Below are positions 1-6,060 of a stretch of DNA of 30,714 nucleotides, one piece after another. The stretch lies in the IMG/VR virus record IMGVR_UViG_3300032116_000916, positions 1-30,714 of that record; one strand, 5' to 3'. The notes under the pieces are model-generated. The model had not been told where the DNA came from, did no database searches, and worked only from the letters and a program-made list of their open reading frames with translations. The DNA comes from a virus. Position numbers and translations under genes: made by a program. Within the stretch, counting starts at the first letter, position 1. Every line of letters begins with the position of its first letter.

Positions 1-144
1 ATAAAGTTCAGCAAGCTTCTTTTGTTCTTTTTCTGACAACTTTGATGCCAAATCTTCAAGAACAACTTCGACTCTGGTTAAGTCTACACGGCGAGATACC
101 ATTGATGTATCTTCTTTGATTAAATCTTTAAAGCGAATACTCAT
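1..144 (-). CDS. Small phage protein, C-terminus cut by window edge
   Basis: The ATG is at 144-142, two bases past the TAA of the upstream gene, and a GGAG Shine-Dalgarno lies 8 bases before it. Only 48 codons are inside the window. The visible part starts MSIRFKDLIKED and continues as a charged, probably helical segment rich in Glu, Lys and Leu. I do not recognise the family. The N-terminal peptide resembles those of other genes in this run (775-1107, 1104-1259), and I infer a shared localisation signal. It is the last gene of the small-protein run in this window. Confidence 0.75.
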   Translation of the reverse strand, partial: MSIRFKDLIKEDTSMVSRRVDLTRVEVVLEDLASKLSEKEQKKLAELY

Positions 145-145
145 T

Positions 146-355
146 TTATTTCTCCACATACTTCTTCAGTAATGTATAATATTTTGGATTCTCTGTCAAG
201 TGGGCTGCTGCTATTTTTGCTGTTTTTACCACATTTCCGTTTGTTACATCTTGATGTTCCATTTCCACATTCATTCCTTTATGGAATTCTTCAGGGTTAA
301 ACTTATATCCCATTTTCTTTAATACAGCGTCAGATATCTTTCTGGAAACTTTCAT
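146..355 (-). CDS. Small conserved phage protein, DUF5661-like
   Basis: A 69-residue protein. I chose the ATG at 355-353 rather than one 19 codons upstream. The shorter form gives a TAA-T-ATG junction with the previous gene, as at two neighbouring junctions, while the longer form would overlap that gene by 56 bases. The core is FHKGMNVEMEHQD, then KIAAAHLTE and NPKYYTLLKKY. The pattern of EMEH followed by an AHL.E.P.YY motif matches my memory of the DUF5661 family, common in aquatic phages and of unknown function. The protein has no membrane segment and is basic at both ends. Its role is unknown; its position among small proteins near the terminase suggests a virion or head-associated protein. 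Confidence 0.75.
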   Translation of the reverse strand: MKVSRKISDAVLKKMGYKFNPEEFHKGMNVEMEHQDVTNGNVVKTAKIAAAHLTENPKYYTLLKKYVEK

Positions 356-356
356 A

Positions 357-773
357 TTACCACTTCCGACACGACCAATAGCGTGCTTTGGTACGTGGGC
401 CTGGGTTTGCACAATTATGACGAGCTCTAAATGACTTACGACGAGCTGGATTGGACTTCTTGATTCTCATCGTCTTGTCACCAAAGTTGACTTTCTTGAC
501 ATTACCAGTACTTGGGTCTTTGACGAATACTTTGAACTTCTTAACGTCCCCACGCATTGGTTTTCCAAGAGGAACCTTGCGACCGTGATATTCAGCTTCT
601 TGTAATGGTTGACCAGCTGCCCGTACAATTTCTGTGGCCAAACAACGTGGACAATATTCTTCAATAATATCTTCTTCGTTAATAGGTACGCAGTTGGGTA
701 CCATCTTTCCATCTTTCATCTTTCCACCAACTGCCTTATATCCTTCCCAACAGGCTTCATTTAAGTTTTCCAT
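357..773 (-). CDS. Small basic Cys-containing phage protein with two conserved modules
   Basis: A 138-residue protein. The start is the ATG at 773-771, with AAGGAAG 6 bases upstream and TAA-T-ATG spacing to the previous gene. A longer reading from 869 lacks this support. Residues 6-30 hold a short module with ACWEGYKAVGGKMKDGK and VPNC. C41 and C44 form a CPRC pair. Residues 79-138 form a very basic module (FKVFVKDPSTGNVKKVNFGD, RRKSFRARHNC, ARYWSCRKW) with C121 and C135. I recall both modules from aquatic T4-like phage proteins, where they can be parts of longer chains. Zinc binding by the cysteines is possible but not shown. Nucleic-acid binding or a role in the head is an inference from charge and context. 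Confidence 0.8.
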   Translation of the reverse strand: MENLNEACWEGYKAVGGKMKDGKMVPNCVPINEEDIIEEYCPRCLATEIVRAAGQPLQEAEYHGRKVPLGKPMRGDVKKFKVFVKDPSTGNVKKVNFGDKTMRIKKSNPARRKSFRARHNCANPGPRTKARYWSCRKW

Positions 774-774
774 A

Positions 775-1107
775 TTATTCTTCCTTTTTCTTAAATGTGG
801 ATACCATTGTTGGTTTTCCACCTGGATTTCCTGCCTTACGCTTTCTAACGACTGCTGACCGCTTTTCACCTTTACTCATCGCTGCTGCGGAGCGGGCTGG
901 GCGGCACTTTGGATATTTGGCAGAACCGCCCTTTCGTTCTCCCTTACCAGCTGAAGCTCCACATGGTGGATGCTTACCGGTTTTTGGGTCTTTACGAGAA
1001 ATATCTACCCACTTTTGACGAAGCCACTTACCAAGACTTCCTTTGGTCTTGTACTTTTCGTCAAGGTCAACAGATACTTCTACAAGTAAGTCAGCAAATC
1101 GTATCAT
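775..1107 (-). CDS. Small basic phage protein with Cys pair (CRP motif)
   Basis: A 110-residue protein. I chose the ATG at 1107-1105 because it overlaps the stop of the previous gene as ATGA, and because the resulting N-terminus MIRFADLLVE matches that of the neighbour (VIKLADLIPE). A longer form from 1161 would overlap that gene by 58 bases. No strong Shine-Dalgarno is visible, so translational coupling is likely. Residues 27-70 hold KWLRQKWVDISRKDP, PPCGAS and YPKCRP with C49 and C68. The rest is Lys/Arg/Gly rich and ends in FKKKEE. I recall this CG...YP.CRP pattern in phages and giant viruses, without a known function. The protein is probably a DNA- or head-associated basic protein. Confidence 0.78.
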   Translation of the reverse strand: MIRFADLLVEVSVDLDEKYKTKGSLGKWLRQKWVDISRKDPKTGKHPPCGASAGKGERKGGSAKYPKCRPARSAAAMSKGEKRSAVVRKRKAGNPGGKPTMVSTFKKKEE

Positions 1108-1259
1108 ACTGGTTTGGATTTGGTTTTGCCACCACGCTTTCGCTTTCTGCGACCAGCGCAATGTGCTCGTTGACTGAAACCTTTGGGGTTGCTACAATCA
1201 ATAGACTTCTTATATTTCTTAGTCCAAGTTTCTGGAATAAGGTCTGCTAATTTAATCAC
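1104..1259 (-). CDS. Very small basic phage protein (GTG start)
   Basis: A 51-residue protein. The start is a GTG at 1259-1257 that overlaps the previous stop as GTGA, with AAGGG 6 bases upstream. An ATG at 1313 would overlap the upstream gene by 58 bases and is less likely. The protein reads (M)IKLADLIPE, then a motif IDCSNPKGFSQRAHC, and ends in a run of Arg, Lys and Gly. C and H residues in the motif could bind a metal. I recall the NPKGFS..AHC motif from other aquatic phage proteins but know no function. The N-terminal ten residues are close to those of the next gene downstream. Confidence 0.72.
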   Translation of the reverse strand: MIKLADLIPETWTKKYKKSIDCSNPKGFSQRAHCAGRRKRKRGGKTKSKPV

Positions 1260-1570
1260 TTCTTTCCCTTTTTCCAACCACCACCCATACTCTTGTACTT
1301 CTTTGCTGCCCAAAGGTTGGCGTATGCCGATGGGTAGACCTTGAACTTAGAACGAGCGGCTGCCTTTGCTTTTGCCCACTTATCTGGACTGGTTGGGATA
1401 TTACGTTCTAAGATATCACTGATGCGTGTACTACGAACTGCTAAGTCTTCTGGGTCATCCGATGCGGTATTACCCGTTTGCGTTTCGCCATCAAAATCAT
1501 CTTTGGTAGCATTAAATCCGCCCCAAGGATATGCTTCATATAAATTAGAAAAGAAATCTTTATATTGCAT
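1256..1570 (-). CDS. Small phage protein with YPSAYAN motif
   Basis: A 104-residue protein with ATG at 1570-1568 in a TAA-T-ATG junction. It opens with MQYKDFFSNLYEA, close to the opening of the 1934-2818 protein (MQYKSFF). Residues 15-60 are acidic and polar with no clear fold. Residues 62-104 form a basic module (SPDKWAKAKAAARSKFKVYP, then SAYANLWAAKKYKSMGGGW). That module is one I recall from aquatic phages and giant viruses, without known function. The opening resembles the general form of T4 capsid-targeting sequences, short peptides that carry internal proteins into the prohead. That link is inference. No catalytic motif is visible. Confidence 0.8.
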   Translation of the reverse strand: MQYKDFFSNLYEAYPWGGFNATKDDFDGETQTGNTASDDPEDLAVRSTRISDILERNIPTSPDKWAKAKAAARSKFKVYPSAYANLWAAKKYKSMGGGWKKGKK

Positions 1571-1571
1571 A

Positions 1572-1934
1572 TTATTTAAGGAATTTGAGTTTGTAAACTG
1601 TACTGGAAATTAATCCTGCAATTTCATCTACGGTATTGTTTAATTCACCGTCTTGTGGAAGTTGACCACGCAGTTCGTCCACAAACTTTTGTAACCCCAT
1701 AAAATAGCTGACGGTTGAATCATCTTCCAAAATAGTGTTACTTGGCTTGTATCCCTTCAGAATACCATAACGACCTTGGTAAGATTCTACGTAGGTATCA
1801 ATCAAGTCCACAATATCTTCATAATATCCTTGTAATGCTTTGTGTTGCGCATATGAAGGAGTTTGAAGATGAAAGATGTGTGCTTGTTCTCTACTAGATA
1901 AAAGGATAGAGATAAACTTAACTACCGGTTCCAT
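1572..1934 (-). CDS. Helical ferritin/Dps-like phage protein (DUF5856-like)
   Basis: A 120-residue, almost wholly helical protein. The ATG at 1934-1932 overlaps the previous TAA by one base (TAATG). Visible landmarks are an N-terminal SSREQAHIFHLQT, then SYAQHKALQGYYEDIVDLID, YVESYQG, and a C-terminal DEIAGLISSTVYKLKFL. The spacing of H, D and E residues on amphipathic helices resembles small Dps/ferritin-like phage proteins that I know as DUF5856. In Dps proteins such H/D/E sets hold iron and protect DNA. Whether this protein binds metal is not shown. It lacks an evident signal peptide or membrane segment. It sits among head-type small proteins, so a role with packaged DNA is possible. Confidence 0.78.
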   Translation of the reverse strand: MEPVVKFISILLSSREQAHIFHLQTPSYAQHKALQGYYEDIVDLIDTYVESYQGRYGILKGYKPSNTILEDDSTVSYFMGLQKFVDELRGQLPQDGELNNTVDEIAGLISSTVYKLKFLK

Positions 1935-2818
1935 TACTTTTTACCTTCTTCTTTCTTATGTGGGCGGTATCCCTTTTTCTTCATCCAATTTGCTAATGCC
2001 CAAGGATTATCAATTTCCTTATGTTTCTTCATTGCTAATACAGTCTTTTCCCAACCTTCTGGAGCAACTTCATTGACAGATTCTTTCATAGCCGCCATAT
2101 CTTGGTCTACTGGCTTATCAGTCTTTTCCTCGTCCCCATATTCGTGATAACTGGTATTTGCTTGGTCGAGATTATTTTCAGCAACTGCGATATGGTCTTG
2201 AATCCATGCTGGAATATCTTTTTCTTCTGTTCCAATTTTACCCTTTAATTCCGTTGCATGCTTGATAATCGAATCAAGTGTTTTTGATGCCATTGAAACT
2301 TCGTGGTCTTCTCCCACTGCCTCATCTGTAGTTTTACCTGCACGAAGTTTTGCTAAATCGTCGGCTTCAATCTTTCCGTCCTTATCAACGTCAAGTTTCT
2401 TCTGACCAGCAGTTAATTCTTCCATTTGAACCAAAAGCTCATCAACCTTCTTTTCTTGGTCTGGGGTCATTTGCATTCCCTTGAGCTTCTTTAATTTCAT
2501 TCCAACCAACGACTTTTTATCAACAGCTGCAGTTGGAGCTGGTTCTTCGTGTGATTCTTCTTTTAATGCTTGTAGATTCACTAATCCTGACAATCTAATC
2601 ATGTTATTCTCCAACTTCGGTGTAGAAAATTCTGTGGATTTGGTACTCTTTTGTGCTGCTTGATATTGCTTATACAATCTTCTTTTTGCCATTATATACT
2701 TGTCATTTTTATCAATCTTACCATCATTATTGACATCAGCATCTTCGGACCCCGGTGGGTCGTGACGCTTATGTGCGTGCTTGTATTGTTCAAAGTTAAA
2801 AAATGACTTATATTGCAT
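1934..2818 (-). CDS. Multi-module phage protein with two EF-hand loops
   Basis: A 294-residue protein with ATG at 2818-2816 and GGAAG upstream. Modules in order are: MQYKSFF opening (1-7); EF-hand loop at 28-39 (D28, N30, D32, G33, I35, D36, D39); an internal MIRLSGLVNLQALKEE at 73-88; a second EF-hand loop at 143-154 (D143, D145, D147, G148, I150, D154); a helical module at about 173-227 (EVSMASKTLDSIIKHATEL, IPAWIQDHI, YHEY); and a C-terminal module at 255-287 (GWEKTVLAMKKHKEIDNPW, ANWMKKKGY). I recall the last two from aquatic phages. The loops should bind calcium by analogy with EF-hand and dockerin loops. A scaffold or internal head role is inference. The internal MIRL peptide could be an old fusion joint. 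Confidence 0.8.
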   Translation of the reverse strand: MQYKSFFNFEQYKHAHKRHDPPGSEDADVNNDGKIDKNDKYIMAKRRLYKQYQAAQKSTKSTEFSTPKLENNMIRLSGLVNLQALKEESHEEPAPTAAVDKKSLVGMKLKKLKGMQMTPDQEKKVDELLVQMEELTAGQKKLDVDKDGKIEADDLAKLRAGKTTDEAVGEDHEVSMASKTLDSIIKHATELKGKIGTEEKDIPAWIQDHIAVAENNLDQANTSYHEYGDEEKTDKPVDQDMAAMKESVNEVAPEGWEKTVLAMKKHKEIDNPWALANWMKKKGYRPHKKEEGKK

Positions 2819-2820
2819 TA

Positions 2821-3165
2821 TTACTTCCGTTTGTCGTCACTTTTAGAACTGCCACTCTGTCTAAATGCTGCCGACGAAGCAGCAGCCCAAAGATAATCCT
2901 TCCACTCATCACCATATTTCTTTCTAAACTTGCTGACTTTCTTTTCGTCACGCATCATTGCTTGACCAATTTTCTTACGAAGTTCAACTTGGGATTTACT
3001 CATTTTACGAGCACCCTTACGATTATATGGCTGTGGGACCGACTTTTCGTCTAAACATCCCTCACCTTCGCAAATTTCTTCGGTTTCTTGGCCCATAGTG
3101 GTCATCTTTCCAAGTTCTTCACGAATAATTTCACGAATCATATTCTTAAATTCTTCTATTTTCAT
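2821..3165 (-). CDS. Small charged phage protein, unknown
   Basis: A 114-residue protein with ATG at 3165-3163 and AAGG 1-2 bases upstream, just after a 53-base gap. The N-terminus MKIEEFKNMIREIIREEL is an amphipathic helix, similar in style to openings of neighbouring genes. A small acidic Cys pair follows (EEICEGEGC), then a basic region and a C-terminal module KFRKKYGDEWKDYLWAAASS. No enzyme motif is visible and I do not recognise a named family. As the first gene after the terminase it may start a transcript of the small-protein run, because the gap before it holds a motif shared with the gap at 18156-18216. Confidence 0.75.
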   Translation of the reverse strand: MKIEEFKNMIREIIREELGKMTTMGQETEEICEGEGCLDEKSVPQPYNRKGARKMSKSQVELRKKIGQAMMRDEKKVSKFRKKYGDEWKDYLWAAASSAAFRQSGSSKSDDKRK

Positions 3166-3218
3166 ACCTTATCTCGAAAAATGGTATATAAAGACACTAC
3201 TATATAAGTATAACGTAT
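3166..3218 (-). promoter_or_regulatory. Gap with shared motif TTATACTTATA, candidate promoter
   Basis: This gap separates the terminase from the small-protein run. On the minus strand it holds TTATACTTATATAGTAG (3213-3197). The gap at 18156-18216 holds the same string less one TA. TATACT would serve as a -10 box in the direction of the genes, but no good -35 is visible. On the plus strand the same bases read TATAAGTATAA, one mismatch from the T4 late promoter TATAAATA. Orientation and function are therefore open. Confidence 0.35.
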
Positions 3219-4802
3219 TTACAGTAACCACCGTAAATTTTCCTTTTCTTGACCAATTTGCATCTCATACGGATTCTTATTCATATTATTTGAACTGTAT
3301 ACCATAGTTCCTAATTGATACTTCGCCTTATCTATTGCTAATTTGGTCAGCTCGATACCCTCTTGACGTAATCTTAGGGCAGTATCCCGTACCCATAACC
3401 CGATACAAAGGGCCAGTACCAAGTCGTCATTGTACCCAGACAATGCTTCTGGACGGCCATTTTTCCAAATAAAAGTTTCTAATTCTGCTATTAATCGACT
3501 TGACCGAATGGTAAAAGAATTATCTAGCATATATTCCTTCAATCGGTTAATAATAAGTGGACGAGTACGTTGGGAAATCATAAATCCAGGCACCATACCC
3601 CGTTCTTCCTTATGATATTTTCCAGTCATCTGGTGTTCTACGTCTACATATTGTAAGTCTCTGGACATATAAAATAGATTTTTATACCCACGGTCAATAA
3701 TTTGTTGGATGGCGTTCCATCCTATACTGCTATTGTCTGGGATAAGGAGAGCGTCATTATATTCCGTTGCGATAGACACCAACATATTGCCAAACTGTTT
3801 GGTTTCGACTTTTCCTTTATATTCTGCTACTTGTATTGACCGTTCTATATCAATTACGTGAAAAGTGGAATAGTCCTCTCCATCTCCACGGGAAACGTCG
3901 GCACAGACAATATAGGACTTTCCAGCTTGAGGATATTCCCATATCCACGTATTTCCATCAAACCCGCCTTTTGTTATAGGGTCTTGTACAAACGAAGATT
4001 TATAAAATTCAAGAATTTCTGCGGGGATGACATTGTTACCAGAAAAGATAAAAGACGCGTCATGCTCTTGAATTGCTTGCATTTCACCCATCAGTTCTGT
4101 CTGACGGTCACGCCATGCTTGGTCACGTTCTGGATGAACTCTCCAATCCAACAAAATAGGATTGAACCCATTAGATTTTGATTCAGCTTGTTGCCACATC
4201 TTATGGAAGAAGTTACCAACACCATTTGGCGTAGACAGTAGAATTGCTTTTCCACCCGTTGACAGTGTACTGGATGCTGCCGTCCAGATGATTTCTGCGT
4301 CATCAATGAATGCACATTCGTCAAGAATGAGAAGTGACAATGCTTCAGAACGTCCGGCGTCTGGTGATGATGCGACCGCTTTAATTTGTGAACCATTTGC
4401 AAATTGTAAAGACAACTTATTGTCTGTTACCACGCTTCCTCGTAACCACACGGGAAGATTTTGATGCATAAACTTAACTTTTGTAACCAAGTTCTTCGCC
4501 GTTTCTTGTTTGGTTGCGATAACTAATATATTCTTATCTTTATGGAACAACATTAACCACAACGCATACCCTGCGACAAGTGTGGAAATACCAATCTGAC
4601 GACCTTTGAGAACAATATTATAATCACTTTGTTCAAAATCTTTTAATGCGTCCTTCTGATAGTGATATAAATCAAACAACACCCGACCACGAATCGGGTG
4701 TTGAATGTACGAATATCGTGATAAGAAATATGACGGGTCTAATGCACACTTCTTAAATTCTTCTTTAATCTTGTCACGTAACTGTTGCGCCGTAGCGTTC
4801 AT
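3219..4802 (-). CDS. terL: Large terminase subunit (gp17-like, ATPase and nuclease)
   Basis: A 527-residue packaging motor that would pump DNA into the prohead at the portal and cut it. The N-terminal ATPase has a Walker A region at 66-74 (KGRQIGIST). It lacks the usual Lys before Ser/Thr and instead has K66 at the front, as in the deviant P-loops of lambda-type terminases. Walker B is LLILDE (D161, E162), and the coupling motif STPNG is at 190-194. The C-terminal RNase H-type nuclease shows D302 (VCADVSRGD), D356 (IPDNSS) and D459/D460 (GYNDDLVLAL). Length is somewhat below T4 gp17 (610). AAGAGG precedes the ATG at 4802. No small terminase gene is recognised nearby. Confidence 0.97.
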   Translation of the reverse strand: MNATAQQLRDKIKEEFKKCALDPSYFLSRYSYIQHPIRGRVLFDLYHYQKDALKDFEQSDYNIVLKGRQIGISTLVAGYALWLMLFHKDKNILVIATKQETAKNLVTKVKFMHQNLPVWLRGSVVTDNKLSLQFANGSQIKAVASSPDAGRSEALSLLILDECAFIDDAEIIWTAASSTLSTGGKAILLSTPNGVGNFFHKMWQQAESKSNGFNPILLDWRVHPERDQAWRDRQTELMGEMQAIQEHDASFIFSGNNVIPAEILEFYKSSFVQDPITKGGFDGNTWIWEYPQAGKSYIVCADVSRGDGEDYSTFHVIDIERSIQVAEYKGKVETKQFGNMLVSIATEYNDALLIPDNSSIGWNAIQQIIDRGYKNLFYMSRDLQYVDVEHQMTGKYHKEERGMVPGFMISQRTRPLIINRLKEYMLDNSFTIRSSRLIAELETFIWKNGRPEALSGYNDDLVLALCIGLWVRDTALRLRQEGIELTKLAIDKAKYQLGTMVYSSNNMNKNPYEMQIGQEKENLRWLL

Positions 4803-4811
4803 AAGAACCTC

Positions 4812-5465
4812 TTAGAATATGAATACTTTCAGTAATATTCCACCAATCACACCACCGACGAATGCTTGTTTCCGAGTAATCATTGGAAACAATGGTGGTT
4901 TTGGTGGGGTCGGGATGTTGTTAACGACTCGTTGGAGACTATCACGGGAAAGTGTTAAAAGTGTGATAGTTGAATCTTTGTTGACGATTGCGTTGTTTAA
5001 ATTTTCAATTGCGGTTACTTGACTACTGATTGTTACGGTTTGTTGACTGATAATAGAATCTTGTTTAGGAATAATTAAACGTGCCATTTCAGTTGAGTCC
5101 GTAATAGTCTCCTTTAACGAGTCTAAATCTTCACGCAGCACCGTAGTTCTCATACGAGACGCCAATGCCGTTTGTTGTGCGGTTTCTGCCCGAGCCATAG
5201 CAGCACGAGCATTATTTTCTTGTATAACAATCTCTGTAGCGAGACTGTCCGCATACTTAGATGCGAGTTCGGATTGTTCCTTGAATTCTCTCATTTGGGC
5301 TAGGTAAGATTGTTCTTTCTTGTCAAAATAACTTGTATTGACAACCATTACTATTGCAAATGTTGCGATTGCAGTGAGAACCAGTTTAATATATGGCATG
5401 AGAGCGGTTAATGTCTCAGCCGTTAGTTTCGTCGCTTCTAGAAACTTCTTCACCGTTGGCTTCAT
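4812..5465 (-). CDS. Membrane-anchored coiled-coil protein
   Basis: A 217-residue protein. I chose the ATG at 5465-5463, six codons inside the longest reading, because GGAG lies 6 bases before it. Residues 24-43 form a strong transmembrane segment (LVLTAIATFAIVMVV). Residues 48-180 are a long polar coiled coil rich in Gln, Ser, Thr, Glu and Asp. A Pro-rich hinge follows (IPTPPKPPLFP), and residues 201-217 form a second hydrophobic Gly-rich segment at the very end. A spanin (Rz-like) has the first two features but not the second hydrophobic end. Lysis or membrane tethering are guesses. The gene overlaps the previous one by 50 bases and sits just upstream of the terminase. Confidence 0.8.
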   Translation of the reverse strand: MKPTVKKFLEATKLTAETLTALMPYIKLVLTAIATFAIVMVVNTSYFDKKEQSYLAQMREFKEQSELASKYADSLATEIVIQENNARAAMARAETAQQTALASRMRTTVLREDLDSLKETITDSTEMARLIIPKQDSIISQQTVTISSQVTAIENLNNAIVNKDSTITLLTLSRDSLQRVVNNIPTPPKPPLFPMITRKQAFVGGVIGGILLKVFIF

Positions 5466-6054
5466 CGTCTTCTCCAGTACCATATTGTTCTATCGTTACT
5501 CTTAAGTTTTCTTGTAACATTTCTATATCTTTTTTAAGGTCTGCCTTTACCTTTTCAATATCAACATCCCACTTTTCAACCATCAAAATTTTAGTTTCGT
5601 CCGCATTGATAAATTCTGGTTTACTGACTGTATCGTGGTAGTGCTGTAGTTCTACAATCTTATCACGAACTTCTGCAATATAATTGCGTAACATTATTTT
5701 ACGTTCATACTCCTCCCATTTTCCTTGGCGGCGAAGTTCGGTTTCATCCTTAATTACACAATCCATACAATGCCCACGAATACGCCAGAATTTCATATCA
5801 AATCTATGATTCATTGGTTTACTACACCGTGGGCACCACCATGGAGTTTTTGCTGAGTCCAATTTTGTTACTCTGGTTTTTACTCCGTTTTTCATTTCCC
5901 ACTCTTTTCCTTCGATGTCAGTCCATCGGTCACCTTCAGTACGAGTTGGTTCTGCTTGTCCCCTCCACCCAAATACTAATTTGCTATCATCTTTATTTAA
6001 CTTCTCAGCGACCTTACGGCGTACATCATTTAATGCCTGTTCATTTTTAAACAT
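5416..6054 (-). CDS. Zinc-ribbon protein with C-terminal coiled coil
   Basis: A 212-residue protein with ATG at 6054-6052 preceded by GAGG at 4 bases. The first 70 residues hold LNKDDSKLVFGW and WTDIEGKEWEMKNG. Next comes a four-Cys ribbon, WWCPRCSKPMNHRFD then GHCMDC, which should bind one zinc. A helical region follows with LQHYHDTVSKPEFINADE and EKWDVDIEKVKADLKKDIEML, ending in an acidic tail. I recall the whole arrangement from aquatic T4-like phages, where it is uncharacterised. Its place just before the terminase block makes a small-terminase or DNA-recognition role possible, but no helix-turn-helix is visible, so I leave the function open. Confidence 0.82.
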   Translation of the reverse strand: MFKNEQALNDVRRKVAEKLNKDDSKLVFGWRGQAEPTRTEGDRWTDIEGKEWEMKNGVKTRVTKLDSAKTPWWCPRCSKPMNHRFDMKFWRIRGHCMDCVIKDETELRRQGKWEEYERKIMLRNYIAEVRDKIVELQHYHDTVSKPEFINADETKILMVEKWDVDIEKVKADLKKDIEMLQENLRVTIEQYGTGEDDEANGEEVSRSDETNG

Positions 6055-6060
6055 ATAACC

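Noticed and set aside
357-869. Longer versions of the small genes at 357, 775, 1104 and 146
   Set aside because: The longer starts overlap the upstream genes by 55-100 bases. The inner starts have TAATATG, ATGA or GTGA junctions, and most have better ribosome sites.
4091-4402. 103-codon minus-strand frame inside the terminase gene
   Set aside because: It is an out-of-frame shadow of conserved terminase motifs and its translation is His/Cys-rich without a domain.
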